DNA from: Micrasema longulum
Lineage: Eukaryota; Arthropoda; Insecta; Trichoptera; Brachycentridae
Direction of reading: 5' to 3'
NCBI GenBank assembly: GCA_022494885.1
Contig: JAGVSM010003675.1
Location: 248,001-312,000, forward strand
Length of the DNA: 64,000 nt
Position numbers and translations under genes: made by a program. Positions 10,908 through 21,784 of this stretch are shown here, in pieces. The first letter of the stretch is position 1, and the number at the start of each line of letters is the position of its first letter. A model generated the notes under the pieces. That model did no database searches. It saw only the letters and a list, made by a program, of their open reading frames with translations, and was not told the DNA's origin.

Positions 10908-11260
10908 CAGGACGTTGATCTCGTATTTGGCAGAATGTAATGTAAGGCTGAGACAGGCATTATCAACAAAATCAAGAAAGGAGCTCTGCACTGGTATAGA
11001 CATGTAGAACGAATGGACAGCGAAAGAACTGCTAAGAATATTTTCAGTGCGAATGTTGATGGATGCAGAAATAGAGATAGACCGAGAAAGACATGGCATG
11101 ACCAAATCCAACAAATACTTGAAGATGGACTTGTCAAAAGTCGGAATAATCAGCGCGCGTGCATGAGAAGATGTATGAATGTAGAAGAAGCGAGATCTGT
11201 ATGCAAAGATAGAGTGATGTGGCGTTCTATCCTCTCTGTTGTTTGTAATGATCTGAATTC
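10908..11260 (+). mobile_element. LINE-A (RTE-like) C-terminal fragment
   Basis: It encodes KIKKGALHWYRHVERMDSER, RDRPRKTWHDQIQ and ACMRRCMNVEEARSVCKDR, then MWRSILS. This is the C-terminal tail found after the reverse transcriptase of RTE-like elements. The open frame 11013-11399 has no early stop, but its last 50 codons (from about 11250) are not typical of the family and are probably fused flanking DNA. An upstream frameshift near 10935-11010 shows it is a pseudogene. Related copies: 15018, 38640, 49035, 58437 and 63829. Confidence 0.75.
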
Positions 11261-11399
11261 AATAGAAAACGCTGAGTTTCTTCTTGAAGTCATGACTATA
11301 TTTCAGGTGAAATTTTTTGGTACGTTCGTGTCATCGGTCTTGGACTATGAACCCCACAGACTTATTGCAACGTTACGCTACGGAGAACGCATAAATTAA

Positions 11400-12036
11400 A
11401 AAATATGTATCGCAATTTAAAAAAAATTGCTTTCCCAAATCCGCGGTCTCGCGTTCGCGGAACCATTTGCCACCGGCTAAGCTACAACGATAGAAACATG
11501 AAAAGTTTGAATGAATTCAAAACTTAGCTAAATTACATCAATCGCAGAAGTAATACGTGGGTGTGTATATTCGTCGTTATGTAAGTATACAAGTATGACT
11601 TTATGTGAGTAAAATATAGTCGAATGGCTTCTTTCGTCATTGCACACGGCGTGACAGTAAGTAAGTCGTAAAAAACCGTTTTTTTTTAATTAATCAAACT
11701 TAATTTTTTGCTTATTAATGATTAAACTCACGTATTTTCCAAATGCACCGTCCAAGCGTCTACCTTAACACGTGCAGTACTTCCGCTTTTAACATCCTAC
11801 AGCAGTCAATCGCCGAGACGTTCGAATGTGACTTTACACGTAAATATATTGTATGTTATCCAATGCATAAAACCATAAATATTTTTTCCTGTCGGTTAAA
11901 GTAAAGCTATGTTTTTTGAAAAGGATGCCTCACCTTATTTACGAGTTTACAAATAACATAATAAACGGTTTTGTTGTAAATAAATTTTAAATAAATAAAT
12001 AAATTGTTGCCCGAATACATGTTCAGTTGTTCATAT
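11400..12036. other. No gene recognised
   Basis: AT-rich DNA with no coding exon or shared repeat that I can support. Confidence 0.35.
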
Positions 12037-12440
12037 TAAAATATTACAAGAGAGATTAAGAACATTCAAGAGAAGGTAAAATAAAAGTCTAGGCATCTAC
12101 AGGGCTTATGACCTGTCAATGACTGATTTGAGTGGCTACTTTACACACTGTGTAACATTCACCATTCTACCCATATTTGAACATCTATATATCTTTAATT
12201 CTTTCATCTGTTGATGTTTGTGAAGTTAAAGAGTTGAAACCTTTATTTATGCGAGTGAGATTCGTGTAATTGAATTATTTCACCTACATACCTGGTAACG
12301 CCTGAAAATCTTATTTTTTTAATTTCTATACTTCTTCATGGACCAGGTGGATTCATCAACAATATTTTGAATTTGTCAAAATTTCTGTAGACAAGGACTG
12401 GATTCAACTACCTGGGGAGCTGTTTATATTAACATATTAT
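12037..12440 (+). repeat. Repeat Z, permuted copy
   Basis: The B block (ctacagggcttatgacctgt ... ctttatttatgcgagtgag) comes first. The A block (gacaaggactggattcaact, then ggggagctgtttatattaac) follows at 12385-12435. In the copy at 32454-32785 the order is A then B, so copies are circular permutations. The repeat is interrupted at 12440 by LINE-C. Confidence 0.6.
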
Positions 12441-12442
12441 CA

Positions 12443-13503
12443 TAAGCATATTATTTATTTATTTGACACTTTATATACATATACAATAAATATACATATA
12501 AGGGCGGGCATATTGCCTTAAGGCAATTTCTTCCTACCTACCCAAACCGTTCAGTTTGAGAAAATTACAAATACATGGACATATTGAATGTTACAATTTT
12601 ATACAAAAATTAAAAACAAAGATTAAAAAATTTAAAATATATTAAAAAAATAACAATATACTATGAAGAGAGAAGAGGGGATGGGAAGGAAAGAAGAAGG
12701 ATAAAGGAACAATTTAAATATTTAGATAGTTACATTTCAATCTTGACTTAAATGTAAATAAAGAACAAAGTCTCTAACATTAGTGGGTAGATTATTCCAC
12801 AATCGAGCGGCTACTACTGTGAAAGAGGAGGCAAGAAAATTAGAGCGATGACAGTGTATTAAAGGGTTCTCTCGTAACTAGAACGAAGAGATAGTCTGTG
12901 TTGTGAAAGAGGTTGGATGAGCTCTCTAAGATAAACAGGCGAAGTGGGATTATTTAAAATATTGTGAAGAAGTGATAGAATGTGAATGTTTCTTCTATGC
13001 CTGATACTGAGCCAGTGTAGTTGCGTGCGATACTTGGTTATGTGGTCAAATTTGGGAAGATCAAAGATATAACGAATACAAATATTCTGCAATCGTTCTA
13101 ATTTATCAAGTAATTCAGAGTTAGCATCTAGATAACATACATCCGCATAGTCAAGGAGTGGAAGAAGTAAGCCCTGGAATAATGTTTGCTTAACATTAAT
13201 TGGCCAGAAATTCTGTAATCTTTTAAGTGAGTGCAAACTGCTATAAAGTGTACGACTTACTTCGTTAACCTGATCGTGCCACCCTAAATGCTTATGAATG
13301 ATAATACCTAAGTTTTTCACTGAAGTCATGACTGGAATTTCTGTACCATCTATTTTGAAAAGGGGAAGTGTGGAAAAATTCACTTTTGAATACATTTGTT
13401 TACTACCAACAAGTACGATTTGGGTTTTTGTTGGATTTATGAGAAGTCCATGTTTTTTTGTCCAAAAAGAGATATGCTCGAGTGCAAGTGACATTAGTCT
13501 ATG
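12443..13503 (-). mobile_element. LINE-C, best-preserved copy: RT C-terminus plus 3' UTR
   Basis: The minus-strand open frame 13533-12859 encodes the RT thumb and C-terminal region. Landmarks are HGLLINPTKTQIVLVGSK (the linker after the palm), VKNLGIIIHKHLGWHDQVNE, LFQGLLLPLLDYADVCYLD and LERLQNICIRYIFDL. A 1-base frameshift near 12885 moves the conserved ending (SFTVVAARLWNNLPTNVRD) out of frame. It ends near 12737. The 3' UTR carries two palindromes and ends in a TAAATAAATA tail at 12443. The 5' truncation at about 13503 is typical of target-primed insertion. The first codons of the frame are SINE-1 tail. Confidence 0.8.
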
Positions 13504-13509
13504 TTTTTT

Positions 13510-13688
13510 GTTTTTTTTTTTTTCGCACCACAACAGGCCAGGAGGCCCAATTACAGTGGTGAATTACATCACAGAACACTCAGGCTTGAGAAAAATCAGA
13601 TTAATTCTTAATTGTTCTCACCGGGAATCGAACCCGGAACCTTCCATGTGTGAGTCAAGCGTCTTGACCACTACACCACGGAGGCCGC
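13510..13688 (-). mobile_element. SINE-1, full-length copy abutting LINE-C
   Basis: Head at 13688-13610 (B box on the minus strand ggttcgattcccgg), body, then tail ending in a long A run (T run at 13510-13522 on the plus strand). It lies directly at the truncated 5' end of LINE-C. Confidence 0.8.
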
Positions 13689-13734
13689 CATGTGCTTCAA
13701 CAATGTATATTATCATAGTTCATGAGCCCTGTAG

Positions 13735-13833
13735 ATGCCTAAACTTCTATATTACCTTCTCTCAAATGTTCTTCATCTCTGTTGTAATATGTTAATATAA
13801 ACAGCTCCCCGGGGAGTTGAATCCAGTTAGTTT
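13735..13833 (-). repeat. Repeat Z fragment, inverted to 12385-12435
   Basis: Reversed, this reads ggattcaactccccggggag, then ctgtttatattaacatatta and taggcatctacagggct. With 12385-12440 in the opposite orientation it brackets LINE-C and SINE-1. Confidence 0.55.
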
Positions 13834-14024
13834 TTCAGTTTATGTATAATTTGTTTAATTTGTTGTCGCTATTTTTTTTTTATAAATCTTTTATAGTTTT
13901 AATGTTTAATTTTTTACAAGTCTTGGGTAAAAGGAAATTTATGTTTTTAAAAAATATATAATTTAAGCCAAATATGCTAGTATTATAATTTTTTTTAAAG
14001 GCAGAGTTGCCGTTTATGTTAATA

Positions 14025-14165
14025 AAATAAATCAATAAATCCAATCGATTCCTTTCTCAGAATTCTTACTTGAGAGTAGACATCAAGTCGAAAACGCTCG
14101 TCCTGGGTTCTGGTTCTATTTTACAAACAGAACTGTATTCTTTATCCGCCTGGACAGTGGATACG
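14025..14165. repeat. Unclassified repeat shared with 16195-16270
   Basis: Both segments share a block with acagaactgtattctt followed by tatcc or catcc, preceded by related sequence (ggttctattttacaaa versus ggttcttatttcacac). Family and limits unknown. Confidence 0.35.
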
Positions 14166-14489
14166 GACTTACACGATGCAATAAAATATTCAGAATTTTA
14201 ACGTTAAATACACAAAGATCCGCTGTGATTAATGCTCTGAACGTGGAAAGTGCCTATTTCACCCGCCACCGGAAGTTCCGAACAAACTGTTCTAAGAAAA
14301 ACAGTTGAGATGTGATTTTCTTCAATTTCCTGTTTTCCTGAAATATTGCAAACAGTTTAAGAAATCCCCGTCATGCTTTGATGTTTGGATCTGAATTATT
14401 AAACAAATATTGTTTGGGAAAATGAATTAAGTTTATTTATTAAATATATTTAACATGAGAAATTATAACAGAGATTATTTAATATTTAT

Positions 14490-14617
14490 CATTACTTCTT
14501 TGCACCATGACAAGCCATGAGGCCCAATTCCATCAGTGAACTACGTCACAGACCACCCAGATTGAGAAAAATCACATTTGGTTTTTGGTTTCTCACCAGG
14601 AATCAAACCCAAAGATG
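14490..14617 (-). mobile_element. Degenerate SINE-1
   Basis: Reverse orientation; retains tttgcaccatgacaagccat, the antisense of the SINE-1 end, and caccaggaatcaaaccc, a decayed B box. The 5' head is lost. Confidence 0.55.
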
Positions 14618-14624
14618 GAGAATA

Positions 14625-14790
14625 TTTTAGAAAAAAACATATGAAAGTCTAAGCATTTACAATGCCTATGATCTGTCATTATCTGACTTAAGTAGCCATT
14701 TTGCACACTGTGTAACATTTACCATTTTGCTTGTGTACAAACATCCATATTTTTTCAATTCCTTAACTGCAAATAACAAATAGCTCCGTT
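14625..14790 (+). repeat. Repeat Z, partial B block
   Basis: Contains aagtctaagcatttacaatg, then ctatgatctgtcatt and cacactgtgtaacatttacc, matching other Z copies at moderate identity. Confidence 0.5.
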
Positions 14791-14820
14791 TCCTCGTAAG
14801 GGTAAGCAAAGGCGATAAAG

Positions 14821-15008
14821 GCGGCCTCCGTGGTGTAGCGGTCAAGACGCTTGACTCACTCACGGAAGGTTCCGGGTTCGATTCCCGGTGAGAACACAAA
14901 AAACAAAAATGTGATTTTTCTCAAGCCTGGGTGTTCTGTGATATGTAATTCGCCACTGTCATTGGGCCTCCTGGCCTGTTGTGGTGCAAAAATAAATGTA
15001 AATGTAAA
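14821..15008 (+). mobile_element. SINE-1, full-length copy
   Basis: Best-looking head in the window: gcggcctccgtggtgtagcg, ... ggttccgggttcgattcccg. The tail is built of aaatgt units. It abuts the 3' end of an antisense RTE fragment. The acceptor stem does not close, so it is not a tRNA gene. Confidence 0.85.
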
Positions 15009-15017
15009 ATACTCCTT

Positions 15018-15790
15018 TTTTGTATTTATTGGATTTGGTCGTGCCATATCTTTCTCAGTCTTTTTAGTTTTCTGCATCCATGAAAATTCGCATCGTAATT
15101 TTTTTTAGCCGTTCTTTCACTGTCCATTTCCTCTACATGTAAAAACAAACGCAGAACTCCTTTCTTGATTTTGCCGATGATGCTTATCTCAACCTTACAA
15201 AATGTACAGATCTCGACATTTGTGCATCTATCGTTCATAGTTTTACCACACTTTCGCCTGAGAGATCACATTTTGATACCATTCAGCCTATTTTCATCCT
15301 TGTTTTTCCGATTCCAGACTTCGCTCCCATACATCGGGGTCGGCACTAGGACTCCATTGTGAACTGCTTGTTTTGACTCATGCGACAAACATTATTTGTC
15401 AAGGTTGATTTCAGTGCATCATTCATTGTTCCCGGCCCTCACACTCCTTTCATCTTTCTCAGTCATTTTCATTTTCATTCATTCCCTTTCGGACCTTATG
15501 GTACCTACTGCATTGGCACTTTAATCGCAGCGTATCTTAATCATTTTTTTTACATGAAGAAAAGATGATCAGTCCTTTGCTACAGGTGCCAGTCTAGGGA
15601 CTATGACATATTCTTGTGTGAAATAAATGATTCCCATCAACCATGTCGTGAATCGAACCCGAGACCTCTTGCATGGCGAGCAAACGCGCTGACCACTACA
15701 CCACGAGGCCGACTCAATCATAACATCTCGAGTAAACATACTTCCCAGATGCACAAATTCCCTCTTTCAGTATAACTCCATTTACAGTGA
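15018..15790 (-). mobile_element. LINE-A (RTE-like), split by SINE-2
   Basis: On the minus strand, HLGSMFTRDV (about 15750-15725) lies right of the SINE. LVPTPMYGSEVWNRKN (about 15350-15300), GVLRLFLHVEEMDSERTAK and KRLRKIWHDQIQ lie left of it. These are ordered landmarks of an RTE reverse transcriptase thumb and C-terminal tail. Frameshifts and a nested SINE-2 (15462-15713) inactivate it. Confidence 0.75.
15462..15713 (-). mobile_element. SINE-2 inserted in LINE-A
   Basis: Full-length structure in reverse: the head with cctcgtggtgtagtggtcag ends at 15713 and the tail lies near 15462. It separates two parts of one RTE copy, so it is younger than that copy. Confidence 0.8.
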
Positions 15791-15837
15791 CCTCACATTA
15801 AGTCATACTTTAATTTCTTTGAAAAACCATCACATTC

Positions 15838-15958
15838 AATTTATTTCAACAGAGAGGGAAAACGTTTTTGAGAAGGGAATATGGAAGTCTAGGCATTTAC
15901 AGGGCTTATGACCTGTCATTGGCTGGTTTAAGTGGCCACTTTGCATAGGTTTGCACCG
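15838..15958 (+). repeat. Repeat Z, B-block fragment
   Basis: Close match to the consensus: acagagagggaaaacgtttt, ctaggcatttacagggctta, then tggctggtttaagtggccac. Confidence 0.6.
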
Positions 15959-15959
15959 C

Positions 15960-16165
15960 AATTTTTTACATCCAAATGCAGCGTATTTCAAACATTATGA
16001 CTGTCAGATGAAAGTAATCAAGTGATCAATCCAAAGCTTAACGTGCTAATCCAGAGACAAAGAAAAATTACTTTAAAATTCAAGATTTCACGTCCACCTA
16101 GCCAGAAGTCAAACCCAGAACCTCGAAAACGGTAGGTAAACTCGTCAGTCACTGCGCAGCTGAGT
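15960..16165 (-). mobile_element. Diverged SINE-2-like element
   Basis: Reversed, it shows a decayed tRNA-like head (cagtgactgacgagtttacc, ggttctgggtttgacttctg). Its body, with ctaatccagagac and gatgaaagtaatcaagtgat, parallels the SINE-2 body. Confidence 0.45.
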
Positions 16166-16695
16166 GGAATTATCCCCCTGTTCAGGATTTTTTTTTGAGA
16201 TCAGCCATTGAATTGAAAACCCTGCTCCGGTTCTTATTTCACACACAGAACTGTATTCTTCATCCATGTAAATATTTATCAATATAAAAATGTTTAAGAA
16301 AAAAAACGGGTTTTAAAAAACGTGGGTATTTGAAGCAAACTTAAAAATCTCCAACAGAAACGAAAAAAGTTATTGATGCCAAAATAAACTACACATAAAA
16401 ATCTAATCTAATTAGCGTAATCCAAAACCGTCTCTAAATCTTGCAAAAACCGATTTGAATTATACCACTAGACTCCGCAAACTAAGCATTCTCCATTGAG
16501 TTAGTGAAGCATAATTAGTTTTTCGCAAATATCTCAGCAACGCCTTCAATTAGCATCTAATACACTCATATGTAGATTCACTGATAACTATAACATTTTT
16601 TATTTTTATTTTTTTAGATGTAGAAATATTGTTTTTTTATAGCACTTGTGAGGTTACAGGTACAATGAAGCCGCCTTACAAGATGCTGATAACAG

Positions 16696-17416
16696 ATTTT
16701 ACAAATTGAACCCATATCACACTTGAGAACACACAGCACTGGTAACCAAAGTAAGTAACCTCAGTGTTATTTTAAAATCATTACTGAAATCTGGTAGTTA
16801 TAATGGTTTGAAGTGTAGGCATTCCTTAAAATTAAATTCTGCTCAGTATTAACCCTTCAAAAGTGAAAGCTAAAACTCAGACATATTGTATCTATGAAGA
16901 TTCAGAATGAGGAAGTTCAGTGGTTCTCCTATAATTCGTTTATAGACTATCAAACTTAACAGAAAAACATTTTGAGCTCTCTCAGATATATACTTTTTTT
17001 TAAACTTTGTTATTCATGATTTTACGTCTGTATACAGTGGAGCTTAGAATACAGTGCTTATTTTACAAATTGAACCCATATCACACTTGAGAACACACAG
17101 CACTGGTAACCAGAGTAAGTAACCTCAGTGTTATTTTAAAATCATTACTGAAATCTGGTAGTTATAATGGTTTGAAGTGTAGGCATTCCTTAAAATTAAA
17201 TTCTGCTCAGTATTAACCCTTCAAAAGTGAGAGCCAAAACTCAGACATATTGTATCTATGAAGATTCAGAATGAGGAAGTTCAGTGGTTCTCCTTTAATT
17301 CGTTTATAGACTATCAAACTTAACAGAAAAACATTTTGAGCTCTCTCAGATATATACTTTTTTTTAAACTTTGTTATTCATGATTTTACGTCTGTATACA
17401 GTGGAGCTTAGAATAC
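16696..17416. repeat. 357-bp direct tandem duplication
   Basis: Unit 1 is 16696-17052 and unit 2 is 17060-17416, separated by the 7-mer agtgctt. By eye the two differ at about four positions: accaaagt/accagagt, gtgaaagc/gtgagagc, gctaaaac/gccaaaac and ctcctata/ctccttta. No coding frame spans them and no LTR-like TG...CA ends are evident. Low divergence suggests a recent duplication. Confidence 0.85.
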
Positions 17417-17464
17417 TTCGCCGGTACTTCAATTGAACGTAGTTTTTTTTTTAAAAAGCCAATC

Positions 17465-17813
17465 AACGGGAATAATCTACCCACTAATGATAGAGACGCC
17501 CCTTCTTTATTTACATTTAAGTCAAGATTGAAATGTCACTATCTAAATATTTAAATTGTTCCTTTATCGTTCCCATCTCGTCTCCTCTCCTTATAGTAGA
17601 GGGCTAATTTTTTAAAATATTTTTATTTTGTTGATCTTTGTTTTTAATTTTTGTATAAAATAGTAATAAGATTCAATATGTCCATGTATTTGTAATTTTC
17701 TCAAACTGAACGGTTTGAGTAGGTAGGAAGAAACTGTTTTAAGGCAATATGCCCACCCTTATATGTATATATATTGTATATGTATATAAAGTGTTAAATA
17801 AATAAACGGGCTT
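17465..17813 (+). mobile_element. LINE-C 3' end
   Basis: Starts with the end of the coding region (aataatctacccactaatg) and continues through the 3' UTR. It ends at gtgttaaataaataaa. The palindrome aaactgaacggttt is intact. The second (ttgccttaaggcaa elsewhere) is altered to ctgttttaaggcaa. Confidence 0.75.
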
Positions 17814-17814
17814 A

Positions 17815-18595
17815 TGTAAGCCCTAACAGATTGGAATTAATGAAAATATATAATACTTAAAATCTTAACAGCCTGAAAATCTATTTAAATTCACAAAAGG
17901 TATAAATATGGCATTAACTAGACGGACATGGCAAGTGTGTCATCGCAAGTCAGTCAGGAGTGACAACGCCGCTTGCTTCTTGAATGCTTGCCCATGCTGT
18001 AGGAACACATCGACAGTACCGTTTAATAAGATTTCGTTCACTGTTCTGAGGGTCTTTGGCCGAGGGGAAAAGAATCCGATGTTAGTTTTATAATTTCCCA
18101 CAGCAAAAAAGGTTTGGAACGCAAGTTACGCCGATGTACATAAAGATTTATCTAAGCAAGGAAATCATGGGCATCTATACGGTTAGATATGAATTTGTTC
18201 AAGAATATCAAACCAACCATCTGAATTCTAAACTGAAGATATGAAGTACTCCAGATGATTATAATAGTTAATTATGAAAGTATTTGATCCAATTCTAAAT
18301 ATTAACGAATTAATTTTTTTTATTTAATTTTAATAGAATATGCCAAATGAGAGTGATTACTTAATAAAATAATATCAAAATACATCATGAAAAAACATAA
18401 GTATATCAAGATATACAAAAAGCAAGTAAAAGTTGGAAGGGAAGTAGATTTTTCAATGCATATTTGAACGAAACGCTATTTTTTTTTTCACGGATTCACC
18501 AAAGTTTGTATTTTTCATACAAATCTGAAGTAAAAGCTCGTGCAAAACAAAATAAGCAAAGTGTCTTTTAGCGCATGCGTAAGATGATAAGATAA
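17815..18595. other. No gene recognised
   Basis: Includes a 61-codon frame at 17908-18093 (cysteine-rich, with CHRKSVRSDNAACFLNACPC) that I cannot assign. No splice context or homology is evident. Confidence 0.3.
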
Positions 18596-18599
18596 AAGT

Positions 18600-19060
18600 G
18601 TCGTCCCCTAGAATCGATCTTGCTAGATCTTTCAGCGCAAGTATTGAATAAAATCTGCAAGAACCTGAAAACAATAAAATCGAAGATTTCCAAATGTGGT
18701 GTTTGCGGCAAATGTTACGGATTTCGTGGATAGTTAGACTTGTATACTTAAAGAAGTAGACATAGACTAACATTCATGCGCAAGAAAATAATCCTACAGT
18801 TCTTTCGACATATTTCCAGAGGGAACTCTGATAGTTTGGAAAAAAACTATCCTCCTGGGAAGTGTCGAAGGGACAAGGTCGCGTAGACGTCAACCAACAA
18901 GACGGAGCGGCTTGCTAACTGAATTATCTGAACTGTCACTGACAAATGCCTACAGAACAGCACAAGACCGTTTCAGATGGAGGGAGACTGTCTGGTGATC
19001 CATGCCTGGAGTCGGGCGTGATCACCATCCTCAGACATAAGGCGCGAATTGAAGAGAGAG
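18600..19060 (+). mobile_element. Second RTE-like LINE C-terminal fragment
   Basis: Plus strand: SRIDLARSFSAS, then FQMWCLRQMLRISWI. After a frameshift it reads LQFFRHISRGNSDSLEKTI, RSRRRQPTRRSG and AYRTAQDRFRWRETVW. The MW-xRRMLRISW ... FFGHI ... GRR(R)P ... A-DR-xWR order is the hallmark of LINE-derived endonuclease/RT C-termini. It is a different subfamily from LINE-A (no KTWHD). Frameshifts and stops are present. Confidence 0.65.
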
Positions 19061-19139
19061 ATTAAATTAAATATACACACATAAAAATAACGTTACAATT
19101 TATTCCGGTTTCTTTGTATGACATATGTGTACTATCAAT

Positions 19140-19480
19140 TATTTATATACAGATCTGGTGGCTTCGTAAAAGAATTGCGAGGCTTTTGAAAAGTTTTGTA
19201 ATCATTTCGGCGAATCGACCATGTCGAATTTAATCCCAGTCAGTGAAGAATTCACTTCTCTCTTTTTTCAATCCAATGAAGTGCATATTATGTATTTCTG
19301 GATAACCTTATTTAAGTACAAAGATGCTAAGACTACCAAATTACAGAGAGCTCCTTCGGGCAGCTTTTCTCGGTCGGCAGCGAACCACTTTTCCTTGTAT
19401 GTGGGCACCGCCAAGGAGACTTATGTCCTCAAATGCGGTGTGCGGTATGTGGTGGGAAAGATATAATTAATTTATTTCTA
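19140..19480 (+). mobile_element. R1-like LINE, extreme C-terminus and 3' UTR
   Basis: A short C-terminal stretch, RIARLLKSFVIISANRPC, ends at a stop near 19220. It parallels SISRLLISFVIISAN in the better copy at 61190-61800 (-). The following roughly 250 bases (gaagaattcacttctctctt ... gcggtgtgcggtatgtggt) match 61190-61400 reversed. The 81-codon open frame here is probably 3' UTR, not a host gene. Confidence 0.6.
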
Positions 19481-19630
19481 CACATTTTTAATTAGCAGTG
19501 CACTGTACTTATGCACATACTAATAAAACACATTCGGTATGAATGTTCATTTTAAATAGTGTTTTAAAGTTGTAAGAGTAAATCGGAAGTGTTAAAAGCT
19601 TCCTATTACAAAAATCACAATCCTTACCTT

Positions 19631-20275
19631 GCATTACGTGTACTTTTCTCTGTTTCAATCCATTGCAATCTATGGAATAGTTGGCTGGGGGGGTTGTGCG
19701 GCATCCATCTTAAAGCCTCCCATAATTTCACATAAATTATTATTGAAAATAATGTTCCGGCGCCCTCCAACAAACCCGTCAGAACAGATGTTCCAAAAAA
19801 TGAAGGTGCTGGATATGAGACAACTGTACCTAAAAGAAGCACGCACACACTTCCGGTCGAACAATATGGAAAGATGACAGAAAAATGTCCGTACGAGGTT
19901 TTATGTCATACCCAAAACCCGTTCGACTTTTACTCAAAGACATCTCTATTTTATCGCACCGAGAGTGTTTAATATATTGGAAGAGCGTATTAAGCCCTCA
20001 AGGAGAAAACTTATTTTTAATAGAGGAGTTAAGGACTGGATTTTCCTTAGTTGGAGGGATTTGAGTGGGACATTGCTTGATGATTTTCTAAATTTTTGAA
20101 TTTCTTGTTTACCTTATTGATGAACCATATATTATTGTTCGAATATTTTTTATGTTTCTGATCCCATATTATATTTGTGGTTATATACTCGTATGTCTGT
20201 GTTAACTAATTACTCGTCCCAACTCACCCTAGGACTTTTAGTCCCATGGAGTTAATAAATGTGTAATAAATAAAA
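19631..20275 (+). mobile_element. LINE-G C-terminus and 3' UTR
   Basis: Reads LFQSIAIYGIVGWGG, LLLKIMFRRPPTNPSEQMF, LDMRQLYLKEARTHFRSN, then past one stop RHLYFIAPRVFNILEERI, ending at a stop near 20098. This is the SIxxYGIxxWGG ... KIIxxRPxxxPSExLF ... RQLY order of jockey/CR1-type RT C-termini. The 3' UTR ends aataaatgtgtaataaataa. A single nonsense codon (19876) separates the two conserved halves. A related interrupted copy lies at 46138-46575 (-). Confidence 0.75.
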
Positions 20276-20875
20276 TACTTGTAAGTAAATATATTCATAA
20301 ATAAATTATCTATACCTATTTTTGATTGCATTCTTTGTTTCCAATGAAGGTACTCACTCTAAGTTTTACTACCTCTTTACTTGTGTCTTTATCTAAAGTC
20401 TATGTTTTCAAGAGGGCGGTAATCCTCTGAACTTTGTTTTGTCTTGTCTATTCTTACTAAAACGTCTCGCATACAAAAAATGCATTTCCTCAAAACATCA
20501 AAGCCAAACATTAGACGTGATTTGAGCGCTGATAAGCGACCATTCTCAGAAATCATATTAAGAATATATCGTATATTATTTTGATAGAATATAAAATACA
20601 TTCATACATATCGCATCTCCGATAAAATAGTCATAACTAAAAAAAAATATTTTTATTGTACGAGTATGTACAATACAAATCAAAACAAAAATATTCTAGC
20701 TTTGCTATTTAATGACTTTATGATACACTTACATTTATATTTTTGAACGACGTCATTCTCAAACAATTTCATATTGTATCTAAATAGAAATTTATTTTTA
20801 TGAAAATCGAGGTTTACTTAGAAAAAGATGGCACTTTTTTTTCAAGACAAATTAAAATATATATTAACAAATTAC

Positions 20876-20990
20876 AACAGAGATGATGATCTGTCATTGG
20901 CTGGTTTAAGTGTTACACACTGTGTAACATTCACCATTCAGGCTATTCTCTTCTCTAAAATGTTATTATTTTATATTGTAATATGTTAAT
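20876..20990. repeat. Repeat Z, miniature inverted copy
   Basis: A deleted version: caacagagatgatgatctgt, tggctggtttaagtg, cactgtgtaacattcacc. The antisense end ttctcttctctaaaatgtta follows, then gtaatatgttaatatga. Confidence 0.5.
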
Positions 20991-20991
20991 A

Positions 20992-21780
20992 TGATTGCTT
21001 TTTTTTGCTTTTTCAAATTTTAAATGATTACTTGCCATACTTGTTATTCCTTCTTTATTTTTCCTTTTTTCTCTGCTGCCATTGGCATGTTTTTATACTT
21101 GTTATACTTTTAAACTACTTTTAATTACTTATATTATATATGTTAATAAATCAATATATTGCTGCTCTTACTATAATGTGTCATTAATTTTGAAGATGTT
21201 TTTTAAATTGACCTAAATTTAAATTTACTGTCTTATATTTCACTTAAAGATTCTTCTCATCGTTTCTTTGAATCCCTTAAAATAAATATGTATTTATGTT
21301 TTTCCTTTTTTAAAAAAAATGTTATTACTATTTTATTTTATTTTTAAATCTGAGCATGTTTTTCATTCTTTATTTCCATTCTTAATTCTTAATTACTCTT
21401 ACAAATTTTCTTCATTTTTAATATTATTTCCATTTGTAAATACTCACTACAAACTACAAACTTTAAAATATCTTTTTTTCATTTAAGTTTTAATTTTTAA
21501 ACAACTTTCATTTATGTTTTTCTTTTTCCTTCTCTCTTTTATACTTTCATACTCAATATTAGATTTAATTGCTTTTTAATATGGAAACTTCACTGGTCCA
21601 TTAGAATTAAGTCCAATTGTGTAAAATATTAAACTTTGTAACTGTACTGTATGTTTCCTGAATGAAAGAAAATAAAAAAAAATAAAAAAAATATTAAAAA
21701 AATGACACACGGCATCGCTTCAAAGGTAAAAACATAACAACAAAATAATTCATTAATAAAACAAGGTTTTCAGACAGTCA
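20992..21780. other. AT-rich stretch, nothing recognised
   Basis: Strongly pyrimidine-biased on the plus strand, with many T and TTC runs, ending in an A-rich tract at 21670-21700. It could be the 3' UTR of an unrecognised LINE, but no coding end is visible. Confidence 0.3.
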
Positions 21781-21784
21781 TGAA

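Noticed and set aside
11013..11399. 128-codon frame as a functional protein
   Set aside because: It is the RTE C-terminal tail without the RT, frame-broken upstream and fused to unrelated sequence at its end.
13298..13795. 165-codon plus-strand open frame as a gene
   Set aside because: It is antisense to LINE-C and crosses directly into an antisense SINE-1 and repeat Z. The minus frame has the recognised RT motifs.
14821..14890. tRNA gene (A and B boxes, cloverleaf-like)
   Set aside because: The acceptor stem does not close and the sequence continues into a repeated SINE body. The same head occurs at several other places with SINE tails.
16696..17416. LTR pair of a retrotransposon
   Set aside because: The units are separated by only 7 bases, lack TG/CA ends and flank no coding or primer-binding sequence.
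19221..19466. 81-codon frame as a conserved small protein (a related sequence occurs at 61190-61480)
   Set aside because: The related copy follows an R1-like C-terminus and has stops in this frame, so the similarity is LINE 3' UTR, not selection on a protein.
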